A DNA stretch of 64,000 bases from Vicinamibacteria bacterium (GTDB lineage: Bacteria > Acidobacteriota > Vicinamibacteria > Fen-336): NCBI GenBank assembly GCA_035570235.1, contig DATMML010000091.1:124001-188000 (forward strand). Direction: 5' to 3'. The notes under the pieces were generated by a model that was not told where the DNA came from, ran no database searches, and saw only the letters and a program-made list of their open reading frames with translations. Shown here piece by piece: positions 26,067 through 35,117 of this stretch; positions within the stretch are counted from its first letter, which is position 1; each line of letters starts with the position of its first letter. A program made the position numbers and the translations under genes.

Positions 26067-28550
26067 CTAGTCCGGCGTCGCGGGATGGAGCAACTCACGC
26101 GACGGGCGCACGAATGCCGCTCGCACAGGGGGAGGCATGGGGGAACCCGCGCCCCGCACCGACTTCCACAGGATTTCGTTCATCTCGCGCATGGGGATCC
26201 GGTCCGCGTCCTCGAAGTCCATGGCCGAAGACGCGGCCGCGCCGTAGGCGGAGGCCTCGTTCCGCTCCTCTAAGGAGATGCGGGGGGGCAGGTGGGCGAA
26301 GGGCTTGAGGTCAGGAGACTCCGTGAAGGCGGCATACCAGGGAGTAGCGGAGGCATCGTACTGGCTCAGGGGCTGCAGGCCCAAGATTAGCTCGATCGTG
26401 CGCAGCATCCCCGAGGTGGTGTAAAGCGTGCTGTCCAGGGCGCCCCGCCGGGCGTAGGGGCTGGCCAAAAGGGCCACCGAGCGGTGGGCATCGACGTGAT
26501 CCGGCCCGTTCTGGGCGTCGTCCTCGATCACGAAGATAGCGGACTCCTTCCAGAAGCGGCTCTCCGAGATGGCTTCCACCAACCGGCCCAGGGCCAAGTC
26601 GTTCTCCGCAATCATGGCCCGGGGGGTCGGGAATCCCGGCTTGGTGCCCCCGGTGTGGTCGTTGCCAAGACGGATGATGGACAGTTGGGGCAGGCCACCC
26701 TCCCTCTCGAAGCGGTGGAGTTCCTGGAGCCACACGTCCACCCGTCGGTTGTCCGGGATCTTCAGATCCCAGGGGGGATAGTCCGGGCTGACGAGGCCGG
26801 CCAAGCCGGGCACGTTGGCTTCGACCGGGCCCTTCCCGGAGTCGGTCTCCATTTCGTCTCCGCGGTGCGCGAACTCGCCGTAGCTGCGGACGCTCACCCC
26901 CGCCCGCCGGGCCGCGTCCCAGAGGTAACCCAGGGGGGGGGCTGCGACGTTGCCGTACGCGTTGCGCACCCCCCTCCCTCCCTCCGTCAGGTAGGAACCG
27001 CCCCGGTGGGCGTAGTTCATGGGCCAGGTCTTCTCGATGAAATCGGTGGCATAGGCCCCCATCGAAAAGGCGTGGCCATCCGCGCTCACCTCGGCGTCCA
27101 CGTAGAAGTTGTCGAGGAGCACGAACTCGCGGGCCAGGGCGTGGGCGTTGGGCGTGACCTCCTCCCCGAAAAGGCAGATGTTGGGGTCCCCGTTACCCAA
27201 CCCCAGATCGCCGAGGATCTGGTCGTAGCTCCGGTTCTCCCGGATGAGGTAGAAGACGTGCTTGATGGGCGAGGCCTCCCCCACCCGGCGGGGGATCGGA
27301 GAGTGCTCCGGCGCCTGGGCCGGGGCGAGGCGCGTGGTGTCCGTGTAGGGGGTGAGGGAGTAGACCTTCTTGGTGAAGGCGGCTAGGGCGGCGGGGTCGG
27401 GCATAGGCAGGATGGAAAGCGTGCCCTGCAAAATCTGCCCGATATAGAAAGGGTCGTGGGGGCCGTGCGGGTTGGCCATCGAGGTAAGGCCCTTGCCGCT
27501 CAGGATGAAGACCCGGCTCCCGTCTCCGCTGAAGCGGGCGGCGGTGGGATACCAGCCGGTGGGGATGAAGCCCCGTACCTCGCTGTCTCCCGGCCGCGAG
27601 ACGTCCACCACCGCGAGCGCGTTGTTGTCCGCGTTGGCCACGAGCAGGGTCTTTCCATCCGGCGACAACCCCAGGCCGTTGGGCGTGCTCCCCGGGGGGG
27701 CTTGGGGGTAGAGGGCGACGGATATCTGTTCCAGGGCCTTGTTGGCCACGAGGTCCACCACCCAGACCGCGTTCGTGTTGGCACAGGCCACGAAAAGGCG
27801 CGTGCCGTCCCGAGAGAGGGCCATCGCGCTCGGATGCTCGCCCACCGGGATCTCCCCGCGAGTGGCGAGGGTCGTGGAATCGAGAAGCAGGATCCTTGCT
27901 CCGCCCCAGAGGGAGACAAAGAGTGTCCGGCCGTCGCGGGAGAGGAGCGAGGTGTACGGTTCGGCGGGAAGGCTCACCGTTCGGGTCACCACGCCCCGCG
28001 CCAGGTCCACTGCGCTCAGCGAATCCCCCAAGACCTGGAGCGCGAAGATCCGCGAGCCGTCCGAGCTCGCGGCCAGACCGCCCACGAAGCTCTCTTTGTC
28101 GCGCTTTTGAAGGGTAACGGTCCGGCCCAGCCGGAGTTTCCCTTTCGAAAAGAGGAGCTCCAGGATCGTGCCGTCCCCGCCCCCGGACGCGTAGAGCCGC
28201 TGGCCGTCCGGGTGCCAAGCCAGGCCGAGCCAAGCGTTCGGGATGGGCACGCGCTGGGTCACCTGGAGTTGTTTCAGGTCCACGACACTCAGGATCGGCT
28301 TCGCATACCCGTCGTTGGTGACGACGAGGTATCGGCCATCGCTCGACTCCACCATCTCCATCGGAAGGTCGCCGAGGGGGATGTGCTGCCCGGCGGGAGC
28401 GATCTTCCAGCCGTTGGGCAGGAGAACTGTGCCGCCGCCTTCGTGGCCAGGCCGCTGGGACTGATCCGCGGCGGTCGGTGAGCCCAGGGGTCCCGCAGCG
28501 GTGAGGGCCGCTAGGACCCCAACTCCCCAGATTTCAAGGACTACTCTCAT
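26067..28550 (-). CDS. Secreted YVTN beta-propeller + phosphoesterase (phospholipase C/AcpA-like)
   Basis: An 827-residue exported protein. After a signal peptide (MRVVLEIWGVGVLAAL) comes a seven-bladed YVTN/NHL-type propeller (about 40-370), with repeats such as HPSAMALSRDGTRLFVA and NALAVVDVSRPG. The C-terminal domain (about 410-800) is a phosphoesterase of the PF04185 type: HVFYLIRENRSYDQILGDLG carries the metal-binding Glu-Asn, and FVIEDDAQNGPDHVDAHRS the acidic/histidine set. It probably releases phosphate from organic esters outside the cytoplasm. I chose the ATG at 28550 over an upstream ATG at 28595 because it starts the signal peptide and has GGGG before it. It is divergent from the TetR gene. 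Confidence 0.85.
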   Translation of the reverse strand: MRVVLEIWGVGVLAALTAAGPLGSPTAADQSQRPGHEGGGTVLLPNGWKIAPAGQHIPLGDLPMEMVESSDGRYLVVTNDGYAKPILSVVDLKQLQVTQRVPIPNAWLGLAWHPDGQRLYASGGGDGTILELLFSKGKLRLGRTVTLQKRDKESFVGGLAASSDGSRIFALQVLGDSLSAVDLARGVVTRTVSLPAEPYTSLLSRDGRTLFVSLWGGARILLLDSTTLATRGEIPVGEHPSAMALSRDGTRLFVACANTNAVWVVDLVANKALEQISVALYPQAPPGSTPNGLGLSPDGKTLLVANADNNALAVVDVSRPGDSEVRGFIPTGWYPTAARFSGDGSRVFILSGKGLTSMANPHGPHDPFYIGQILQGTLSILPMPDPAALAAFTKKVYSLTPYTDTTRLAPAQAPEHSPIPRRVGEASPIKHVFYLIRENRSYDQILGDLGLGNGDPNICLFGEEVTPNAHALAREFVLLDNFYVDAEVSADGHAFSMGAYATDFIEKTWPMNYAHRGGSYLTEGGRGVRNAYGNVAAPPLGYLWDAARRAGVSVRSYGEFAHRGDEMETDSGKGPVEANVPGLAGLVSPDYPPWDLKIPDNRRVDVWLQELHRFEREGGLPQLSIIRLGNDHTGGTKPGFPTPRAMIAENDLALGRLVEAISESRFWKESAIFVIEDDAQNGPDHVDAHRSVALLASPYARRGALDSTLYTTSGMLRTIELILGLQPLSQYDASATPWYAAFTESPDLKPFAHLPPRISLEERNEASAYGAAASSAMDFEDADRIPMREMNEILWKSVRGAGSPMPPPVRAAFVRPSRELLHPATPD

Positions 28551-28622
28551 CCCCACAATTTGCCCCCTGCGGTTGACGCACAGCCGACATGGCAAAATCG
28601 CCGCCGATTCTGTAACACTAAT

Positions 28623-28714
28623 CCGTTGAAAACAAGCTATTTGTGAACGTTGTCTTGCTTTAATGGAACATTCCTCTGATACTTAACGTTGTTCAGTTCA
28701 GGACCGTTGATAAC
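28623..28714 (+). promoter_or_regulatory. Array of four CGTTG elements between phosphoesterase and TetR gene
   Basis: The 179-base divergent gap is the most AT-rich stretch nearby. It holds two CCGTTGAwAAC elements (28623-28633 and 28704-28714) flanking two AACGTTGT elements (28646-28653 and 28685-28692), spaced 39 bases apart. This nested direct-repeat layout suggests a regulator-binding array, possibly for the adjacent TetR protein. Promoter hexamers are not clear enough to assign. Confidence 0.35.
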
Positions 28715-28729
28715 CTAGCAGGAGTGAGG

Positions 28730-29350
28730 ATGGGCATCGTTGAGAGGCGGGAGCGGGAGCGGGAGGAGGTGCGGCGGAAAATCCTCGACGCCGCTCACGA
28801 ACTCTTCGCAAGCGAAGGCTACGACCGGGTCACGATGCGTCGCGTCGCAGAGGCCATAGAGTACTCCCCCACCACGATCTACAACCACTTCGAGGACAAG
28901 GACGACCTCGTGAACGCCCTCTGCGAGGAGGATTTCAGCAAGCTCCTCGCCCTCTTCGAGGGGCAGCCCCCCCCCGCGGACCCCGTGGAGTGGATCCGTC
29001 AGCTCGGCCGCGCCTACGCGACGTTTGGCCTGCAGAATCCCAACCACTACCGGTTCATGTTCATGACTCCCGCCAAGTTCGAGCGTGTCCCGCAGGCCAG
29101 CGCTTCGGGTGTGCAGTCCTTTAGCCTGTTCCGCTCGGCGGTGGAGAAGGCGATCACCGCCGGGCAGTTCCGGCCGGGTGACCCCCAGGCCCTGGCCCAA
29201 GTGCTGTGGGCGAGCCTCCATGGAGCGGTGGCCCTGCTGATCACCCTCCAGCCACAGCACTGGCCAGAGGGCGCGGCCGTTCCCGATCTAGTCGAGCGCG
29301 TGATCGAGAACGGGATCCGGGGCTTGGTCGCCCGTCCGGCCCGGGACTGA
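28730..29350 (+). CDS. TetR/AcrR family transcriptional regulator
   Basis: A 206-residue regulator. The N-terminal helix-turn-helix is canonical (ILDAAHELFASEGYDRVTMRRVAEAI, then YSPTTIYNHFEDKDDL at residues about 45-60). The C-terminal ligand domain is of the WHG/TetR_C type with a hydrophobic pocket region (FMFMTPAKFERV). GGAG lies five bases before the ATG; a GTG six bases upstream is also possible. It heads a four- or five-gene operon for a DevBCA-type exporter and most likely represses it, being relieved by the transported compound (inference from context). Confidence 0.93.
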   Translation: MGIVERREREREEVRRKILDAAHELFASEGYDRVTMRRVAEAIEYSPTTIYNHFEDKDDLVNALCEEDFSKLLALFEGQPPPADPVEWIRQLGRAYATFGLQNPNHYRFMFMTPAKFERVPQASASGVQSFSLFRSAVEKAITAGQFRPGDPQALAQVLWASLHGAVALLITLQPQHWPEGAAVPDLVERVIENGIRGLVARPARD

Positions 29351-29355
29351 AGGCC

Positions 29356-30480
29356 ATGGTCTCCCTCGCCCGCAAGAACCTCTTCCACGATCGGCTCCGC
29401 TTCGTGATCACGGTGGCGGGCGTGGCCTTCGCGGTGACCCTGGTGCTGGTGCAGGTGGGCTTGTTCATGGGCCTGCTCGACAAGGCCACGGTGACCATCG
29501 AGCACGCGAACGCCGAAGTCTGGATCACCTCTCACAACACCCCCAACGTGGACTTCGCCCACACTTTCCCGGAGACAGCCGTGCTGCGCGCGCGCGGTGT
29601 TCCCGGGGTGGCGAGGGCGGAGAACCTGCTCATCCAGTTCATGAACATCCAGCTCCCTAACGGCGCGGAGGAAGGTGCCCTCGTATACGCCATGAACGAC
29701 TTCGAGGGGTGGAACCTCCCTTGGGAAGTCAACGAGGGCGACGTGCGGGACCTGAAGCGGGGAGCTTATATATTGATGGACCGTTCGGCCAGCCGCCGTT
29801 TCGGACCGTTCGCGGTGGGCGACTACCGGGAGATCCTGGGCAAGCGCTTCAAGATCATCGGCACGACCTCCGGGGCCGCGTCCTTCACGACCGCACCCAT
29901 CGTCTTCATGGACTTCAAGAATGCCCAGGAGCTGCTCCAGACCGTGCAGGGCAAGACCCACTACGTCCTAGTCGGGCTGGAGCCGGGGGCCGACGCGGGG
30001 GCGGTGGCGGCGGAAATCCGAAGCCGGTTGCCCTTCAACGACGTCTACACGAAGGCCGCCTGGGCGGCGCGCTCTCGGGCTTACTGGGTGGTCTCTACCG
30101 GGTTGGGCATGAACATGGGCATCACCGTCTTCTTGGGGGTGCTGGTCGGTATCGTGATCGTGGCCCAGACCCTCTACACCTCGGCCGTGGAGCACGTGAA
30201 GGAGTTCGGGACCGTGAAAGCGATCGGCGGCTCGAACTGGGACATCTACCGAATCTTGGGGGAGCAGGCCGTGATCGCAGCCGTGGTGGGCTTCGTCCTA
30301 GGAGGGACGATGTCGCTAGCCATGCGCCCCCTGCTGGCCAGACTCTACCTCAACGTCATGGTGTCGCCCCGCTTTGCGCTTGCGGTTTTCGCGGGCACCG
30401 TGCTCATGTGCCTGGGAGCGGCCATGCTCTCCTTCCGGCGGGTCGCGACCATCGATCCCGCCCTCGTTTTTCGCGCTTGA
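29356..30480 (+). CDS. ABC transporter permease, DevC/FtsX-like
   Basis: A 374-residue inner-membrane permease. One transmembrane segment near the N-terminus (residues 14-38, ITVAGVAFAVTLVLVQVGLF) precedes a large periplasmic domain, then three more segments at about 250-275, 300-320 and 340-365. LKAIGGS-type sequence (TVKAIGGSNWDIYRILGEQA) is the cytoplasmic coupling helix of the FtsX/MacB/DevC fold. It pairs with the ATPase and adaptor that follow. DevBCA systems export glycolipids or other amphiphiles together with TolC. The ATG is five bases after the TetR stop. Confidence 0.9.
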   Translation: MVSLARKNLFHDRLRFVITVAGVAFAVTLVLVQVGLFMGLLDKATVTIEHANAEVWITSHNTPNVDFAHTFPETAVLRARGVPGVARAENLLIQFMNIQLPNGAEEGALVYAMNDFEGWNLPWEVNEGDVRDLKRGAYILMDRSASRRFGPFAVGDYREILGKRFKIIGTTSGAASFTTAPIVFMDFKNAQELLQTVQGKTHYVLVGLEPGADAGAVAAEIRSRLPFNDVYTKAAWAARSRAYWVVSTGLGMNMGITVFLGVLVGIVIVAQTLYTSAVEHVKEFGTVKAIGGSNWDIYRILGEQAVIAAVVGFVLGGTMSLAMRPLLARLYLNVMVSPRFALAVFAGTVLMCLGAAMLSFRRVATIDPALVFRA

Positions 30481-30497
30481 AGGCGTCGGGAGGTCCC

Positions 30498-31175
30498 ATG
30501 AACGACACGGTGCTGGCCGCGCAGGACGTGGTCAAGGTCTTCGAAGAGGGGGCCCAGAAAGTGGAGGTGCTGCGGGGCGTCTCCCTGGAGGTGAGCGCGG
30601 GCGAGGTGGTGGCCCTGGAAGGACCGTCCGGCTCCGGCAAGACCACTCTGCTCTCGATCATGGGCTGCATCCTCACCGCGACCTCGGGCCGGGTGACGGT
30701 GGCGGGCCGGGCCGTGGACCCGCAACGGCCCGACCTTCTGCGCGAGGTGCGGCGTCGCTCCATTGGCTTCGTCTTCCAGCAGTACAACCTCTTCCCGGCC
30801 CTCACCGCCCTCGAGAACGTGGAGTACTCGCTCAACGTCAAGGGCGTCCGGGGCGGGGCGGCGCAGGCCGAGGCGCGGCGCGTGCTGGAGCGGGTGGGCC
30901 TGGGCGACCGGCTGCACTTCCTTCCCCGCGACCTTTCGGGCGGGCAGAAGCAGCGGGTGGCGATCGCGCGGGCCCTGGCCGGGTCGCCCCGGGTCATCCT
31001 CGCCGACGAGCCCACCGCCAACCTGGACAGCGCGGTGGGCGTGCAGGTCCTGGAGCTGTTCCGGGACCTCGCCAAGACGGAGTCGAGGGGGCTTTTGGTC
31101 GTCACCCACGACCCCAAGGTACGCGCGGTGGCGGACCGGGTGGTGGGGATTCGGGACGGTCGGTTAGCGGCGTGA
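30498..31175 (+). CDS. ABC transporter ATPase, DevA/LolD/MacB-like
   Basis: A 225-residue ATPase with Walker A GPSGSGKTT (residues 42-50), Q-loop FVFQQYNLFP, signature LSGGQKQR, Walker B VILADEPTANLD and switch His in VVTHD. The sequence is of the LolD/DevA/MacB type that drives FtsX-fold permeases. It lacks any extra domain, in contrast to its paralogue at 59344. GGGAGG precedes the ATG, 17 bases after the permease stop. It energises the exporter encoded by the flanking genes. Confidence 0.95.
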   Translation: MNDTVLAAQDVVKVFEEGAQKVEVLRGVSLEVSAGEVVALEGPSGSGKTTLLSIMGCILTATSGRVTVAGRAVDPQRPDLLREVRRRSIGFVFQQYNLFPALTALENVEYSLNVKGVRGGAAQAEARRVLERVGLGDRLHFLPRDLSGGQKQRVAIARALAGSPRVILADEPTANLDSAVGVQVLELFRDLAKTESRGLLVVTHDPKVRAVADRVVGIRDGRLAA

Positions 31176-31227
31176 AGGCCGCGGTGGCGAGCGGGGCTCG
31201 ACGTGCGGGGGCGGGGAGATCGGAGTC

Positions 31228-32106
31228 ATGAGAATGAGAACGCTGGCCTTGAGTGGAATCGTGGGCGCGGTGCTGATCGTGACCGCGGGATGGCAGGCGC
31301 GGGGCGCCGCCCCCGCCGCGCCGGCCGCCGTGGGCGCCCCCGCCGCCGCCCGCGTGGTGGCGGCCGAGGGTCGGGTGGTCGCCTACCCCGGGGCCGAGGT
31401 CAAGGTGGGGGCCGAGCGGCCCGGCCGCCTGGTGCGGGTCGTCGTTCAAGAGGGCCAGACCGTCCACCGCGGTGACCTCCTGGCGGAGATCGAGTCCGAG
31501 GAACTGAGGGCCTCGCTGGCCGAGGCGCGGGCCCACGTTGCGGAGACGGAGGCGGAGGCCCGTCTGGCCGACCTTGCCCGCGAACGGCGCCGCCAGCTCT
31601 TCCAGGAGAAGATCGTGGCCGTGCACGACCTGGATCAGGCCACGCGAGACCTGGAGATCGCCCAGGCCCGGCGGGACACGGCCGGCGCCACCGTGGCCCG
31701 TTACGAGGCCCAGCTCCGCAAGTCCCGGATCCTGGCCCCCATCTCCGGCACCGTGACCCTGCGCAGGGTGGACGAGGGCCAAACCGTGGAGGCCGGCGAC
31801 GCCGCCTTCACGATCGCGGACTTGAGCCGGCTGCGCGTCGAGGGCGAGGCCCACGAGGCCGACGCGGGGGCCATTGCCGTCGGGGCTCCGGTCATCATCA
31901 GCGCCGAGGGCTTTCCGGGTAGGGCCTGGCGGGGGCGCGTCGAGGAAGTCCCGGACTCGGTCACCCTCCGTCGGCTCAAGCCCCAAGACCCGAGCCGCCC
32001 CACCGACACCCGGATCCTGGCCGTTAAGGTGGCGTTCTCGGAGCCCACCCCCCTGAAGCTCGGGACCACGGTGGAGCTCAAGATCGATCCGGCCCCCATT
32101 CCATGA
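31228..32106 (+). CDS. Periplasmic adaptor (HlyD/DevB-like membrane fusion protein)
   Basis: A 292-residue membrane fusion protein. It has an N-terminal membrane anchor or signal (residues 6-26), a split lipoyl domain (RPGRLVRVVVQEGQTVHRGD and SRILAPISGTVTLRRVDEGQ), a short alpha-helical hairpin between them (about 88-155, rich in Ala/Glu/Arg) and a beta-barrel region after ADLSRLRVEGEAHE. The hairpin would contact a TolC-like outer-membrane protein, which is not encoded here. It completes the TetR-DevC-DevA-DevB operon and overlaps the next gene as ATGA. Confidence 0.9.
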   Translation: MRMRTLALSGIVGAVLIVTAGWQARGAAPAAPAAVGAPAAARVVAAEGRVVAYPGAEVKVGAERPGRLVRVVVQEGQTVHRGDLLAEIESEELRASLAEARAHVAETEAEARLADLARERRRQLFQEKIVAVHDLDQATRDLEIAQARRDTAGATVARYEAQLRKSRILAPISGTVTLRRVDEGQTVEAGDAAFTIADLSRLRVEGEAHEADAGAIAVGAPVIISAEGFPGRAWRGRVEEVPDSVTLRRLKPQDPSRPTDTRILAVKVAFSEPTPLKLGTTVELKIDPAPIP

Positions 32107-33002
32107 AGGCGCCAGGGCCAGCGGCTCCGGTGGCCATCGGCTTGCCTTTCCTCTGGCGCCGCTTCCGGGCCACCCTCGCCCCCCGGCCGGGCGGGGCCCC
32201 CACCGTCCCCTACGACCGTGAGGCCCTCCTCAAGAACCCGGGCGTGACGTGGATCGGCCACGCCACCCTCCTCGTCCGCATGGACGGCGCGGGCTTTCTC
32301 ACCGACCCCGTCTTCTCGGAGCGCGCGAGCCCCCTCTCCTTCGCGGGGCCGCGGCGGCTGGTGCCGCCGGGCGTGCCCCTGGGAGAGCTGCCCCCGCTGG
32401 CGTTCGCTCTGCTCTCCCACGACCATTACGACCACGCCGACCTGCCCTCTATCAAGGTCCTCGCCGCGCGCGGTCTCCGCTTCATCGTCCCCCGGGGGGT
32501 GGCCGAGCTCGTCGCTCGGGTGGGGGGAGAGGCGGTGGAGCTGGGCTGGTGGGACTCAGTCATGATTGGCGCCCTGCGCGTGACCTGCGTGCCCGCTCAG
32601 CACTTCTCGGGCCGCACCCTGACCGACCGCAACCGCCGACTCTGGGCAGGCTGGGTCGTGGCGGGTCCCACCCGCCGCTTTTATTTCGCCGGGGACACCG
32701 CCTACTTTCCGGGTTTCGCGGAGATCGGCCGTCGGCTGGGCCCGCTCCACTTGGCCGCCGTCCCCATCGGCGCCTACTCCCCCCGCGAGATCATGAGCCC
32801 GGTCCACACCACGCCCGAGGAGGGCCTGCAAGCGGCGCTCGACGCCGGGGCGGAGCGCGTCCTGGGCATGCACTTCGGCACCTTCGACCTGGCTGACGAG
32901 CCTCTGGATGAGCCGCCCCGTCGCTTCCTGGCCGAGGCCGCGCGCCGCGAGTTGGGCGAGCGCGCCTTCGTGCTCAAGGTGGGCGAGACACGGGGCTTCT
33001 GA
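32103..33002 (+). CDS. MBL-fold metallohydrolase, NAPE-PLD/UlaG-like
   Basis: A 299-residue metallo-beta-lactamase-fold enzyme. The core motif is LLSHDHYDHAD, the other ligands are in VPAQHFSGR, FAGDTAYF and LGMHFGTFDL. VTWIGHATLLVRMDGAGFLTDP is the opening seen in the NAPE-phospholipase D/UlaG-like group, so a phosphodiester lipid is a plausible substrate. It is translationally coupled (ATGA) to the exporter adaptor, hinting at a link between this hydrolase and the exported lipid-like molecule (inference). Confidence 0.87.
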   Translation: MKAPGPAAPVAIGLPFLWRRFRATLAPRPGGAPTVPYDREALLKNPGVTWIGHATLLVRMDGAGFLTDPVFSERASPLSFAGPRRLVPPGVPLGELPPLAFALLSHDHYDHADLPSIKVLAARGLRFIVPRGVAELVARVGGEAVELGWWDSVMIGALRVTCVPAQHFSGRTLTDRNRRLWAGWVVAGPTRRFYFAGDTAYFPGFAEIGRRLGPLHLAAVPIGAYSPREIMSPVHTTPEEGLQAALDAGAERVLGMHFGTFDLADEPLDEPPRRFLAEAARRELGERAFVLKVGETRGF

Positions 33003-33212
33003 TCCGCCCTCCCCGGTGGGTCGGCGGCCGCCCGAACGACGGATACCCCCGCCCCCGGCCTGGGGACGCTCCCCTCTCCGCGAGAAGGCGAGGCCAGCCC
33101 CGGACCGGGGGTACGGGAGGGCGCGTGGTATCATCCTTTTTCGGGAAGCGCGTGGCCTAGGCTTGGAATCCGGCGGTCGCCGGAGTTCGATGCGACCGCG
33201 GGGAGGCACCGC

Positions 33213-34463
33213 ATGACGACTCTGCGCATCTCGGACCGTGGTCGGCAGATGCCGGCCTCCCCCATCCGCAAGCTGATGCCGCTGGCCGAGGAAGCCAAGC
33301 GCCGCGGCGTCCGCGTCTACCACTTGAACATCGGTCAGCCCGATCTGGAAACGCCCGCGCCCATGCGCGAGCGCCTGGAACGCGTCCCCCGGGTGTTGGC
33401 CTACACGCCGTCCGCGGGCACGCCGGAGTATCTGGCCTCGCTCCAGGCGTACTACCGCCGTCTGGGCGTTGCGCTCAGCGAAGGGGAGCTGGTCGCCACC
33501 ACCGGGGGCAGCGAAGCCATCCTCTTCGCCCTCGTGGCTTGCGCGAACCAGAACGACGAGGCACTGCTCGTGGAGCCGTTCTATACCAACTATGCCGCCT
33601 TCGCGACCATGGCCGGGGTTCGCCTCCGGCCCCTCACCAGCAGCAGCGAGGACGGTTTCCACCTGCCCGCGCGAGAGGCCTGGGAGCAGGCCCTGACCCC
33701 GGCCACCCGCCTCGTCATCCTCTGCAACCCCAACAACCCCACGGGCACGGTGTACACCACCGAGGAGATGGAGGTGCTGGCCGAGTTCTGCCGTGATCAC
33801 GGCCTCTTCCTGGTCGTGGACGAGGTGTACCGCGAGTTCGTTTACGACGGCCGCCGGCCCTTCAGTGCCCTCATGCTGCCCGGTTTCGCGGAGCAGGTGA
33901 TCGTAGTGGACAGCCTCTCCAAGCGGTACAGCGCCTGCGGCATCCGCCTGGGGGCCCTAGCCACCCGCAACCGCGACGTCCACCAGGCCTGCGTGCGGAT
34001 GGCGCAGGGGCGGCTCTCCGCCCCTGGCCTGGCCCAGCTCGTTGCATTGGGGGCCCAAGAGCTAGGCCCCGAGTATGCGCAGGAAGTGGTGGGGGAATAC
34101 CAAGGCCGCCGGGATCTCCTCTTCCGCGCCCTCTCCGCGATTCCCGGGGTCTTCCTGCGCAAGCCGGAAGGGGCTTTCTATTTCGTGGCCCGTCTCCCCA
34201 TCCGCGACAGCGAGGACTTCGCGGCCTGGATGCTCACGGATTTCCAGGAGGACGGAGCCACGGTGATGGTCGCCCCCGCCCCCGGCTTCTATGCCACCCC
34301 CGGCCTGGGTCGGGACGAAGTTCGGATCGCCTACGTTCTCAAGAAGAACGACCTCGAGGCGTGCGTGCGGATCCTGGCCTCCGGCCTCCGGGCCTACGCC
34401 AAGGCCCGCGGTCTGGCCCCGTCGCCAGCCCCCGCCGCCGTGACCTCTCCTAGCGGCCGGTGA
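33213..34463 (+). CDS. Pyridoxal-phosphate-dependent aminotransferase, class I/II
   Basis: A 416-residue fold-type I aminotransferase. The Schiff-base lysine is in VVDSLSKRYSACGIRLG, the Asp that binds the pyridine ring in LVVDEVYREFVYD, the substrate-orienting NPNNPTGTVY is intact, and the final Arg is in EVRIAYVLKKN. Overall pattern is that of the aspartate aminotransferase Ib-like group; substrate is not certain. GGGGAGG precedes the ATG. The following tag gene overlaps its stop as GTGA, so the two are co-translated although functionally unrelated. Confidence 0.92.
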   Translation: MTTLRISDRGRQMPASPIRKLMPLAEEAKRRGVRVYHLNIGQPDLETPAPMRERLERVPRVLAYTPSAGTPEYLASLQAYYRRLGVALSEGELVATTGGSEAILFALVACANQNDEALLVEPFYTNYAAFATMAGVRLRPLTSSSEDGFHLPAREAWEQALTPATRLVILCNPNNPTGTVYTTEEMEVLAEFCRDHGLFLVVDEVYREFVYDGRRPFSALMLPGFAEQVIVVDSLSKRYSACGIRLGALATRNRDVHQACVRMAQGRLSAPGLAQLVALGAQELGPEYAQEVVGEYQGRRDLLFRALSAIPGVFLRKPEGAFYFVARLPIRDSEDFAAWMLTDFQEDGATVMVAPAPGFYATPGLGRDEVRIAYVLKKNDLEACVRILASGLRAYAKARGLAPSPAPAAVTSPSGR

Positions 34464-35041
34464 AAGCCCGTCTCCGGTGCCCCTGGGCGGGGACCGATCC
34501 CCTCTACCTCGCCTACCACGATCGGGAGTGGGGCGTTCCCGAGCACGACGACAAACGGCTCTTCGAGATGCTGATCCTGGAGGGCGCCCAGGCCGGCCTG
34601 AGCTGGATCACCATCCTCCGAAAGCGCCCGCACTACCGGAGGGTTTTCGCCGGCTTCGACCCCCGCCTTGTGGCGCGCTTCGACCGGCGTCGGATCGCGG
34701 CCCTGCTCCGCGATCCCGGCATCGTCCGTAACCGCCGGAAGGTAGAGGCGACGGTGCAGAACGCAAAGGCCTTCCTGGCGATCGCGGCTGAGGAGGGAGG
34801 CTTCGACCGGTACCTGTGGCGGTTCGTGGGGGGGGAGCCCATCAGGAACCGCTGGGTCCGGATGGGCCAGGTGCCCGCGGAGACGGACGAGTCACGCGCC
34901 CTGAGCCGAGACCTCAAGAAGCGCGGCTTCGCTTTCGTGGGCCCCACCATCTGCTACGCCTTCATGCAGGCGGTGGGACTGGTCAACGACCACCTCACGG
35001 GCTGCTTCCGATACCGCCCGCTCCCCCGCCGAAGGCCTTAA
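34460..35041 (+). CDS. tag: DNA-3-methyladenine glycosylase I
   Basis: A 193-residue base-excision repair enzyme. RCPWAGTDPLYLAYHDREWG is the family start with the zinc-snap Cys and His; LEGAQAGLSWITILRKRPHYRRVFAGF forms the substrate pocket with the conserved Glu and Trp; GPTICYAFMQAVGLVNDHLTGCFRY gives the remaining zinc ligands (His and Cys). It removes 3-methyladenine from alkylated DNA. Start is GTG, overlapping the aminotransferase stop. Confidence 0.96.
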   Translation: MKARLRCPWAGTDPLYLAYHDREWGVPEHDDKRLFEMLILEGAQAGLSWITILRKRPHYRRVFAGFDPRLVARFDRRRIAALLRDPGIVRNRRKVEATVQNAKAFLAIAAEEGGFDRYLWRFVGGEPIRNRWVRMGQVPAETDESRALSRDLKKRGFAFVGPTICYAFMQAVGLVNDHLTGCFRYRPLPRRRP

Positions 35042-35078
35042 GCCCGAGTCCAGACGCGGCCGCCCGGCCGAACGGCCT

Positions 35079-35097
35079 CGCGCCCCCCGCGGGCGCG
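35079..35097. terminator. GC hairpin between converging genes
   Basis: Seven-base-pair stem CGCGCCC/GGGCGCG with a five-base loop, between the tag stop and the stop of the leftward Asp-box gene. No U tract on either strand; plausible shared terminator. Confidence 0.4.
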
Positions 35098-35117
35098 GCC
35101 AAAGCGACGCCATGACC

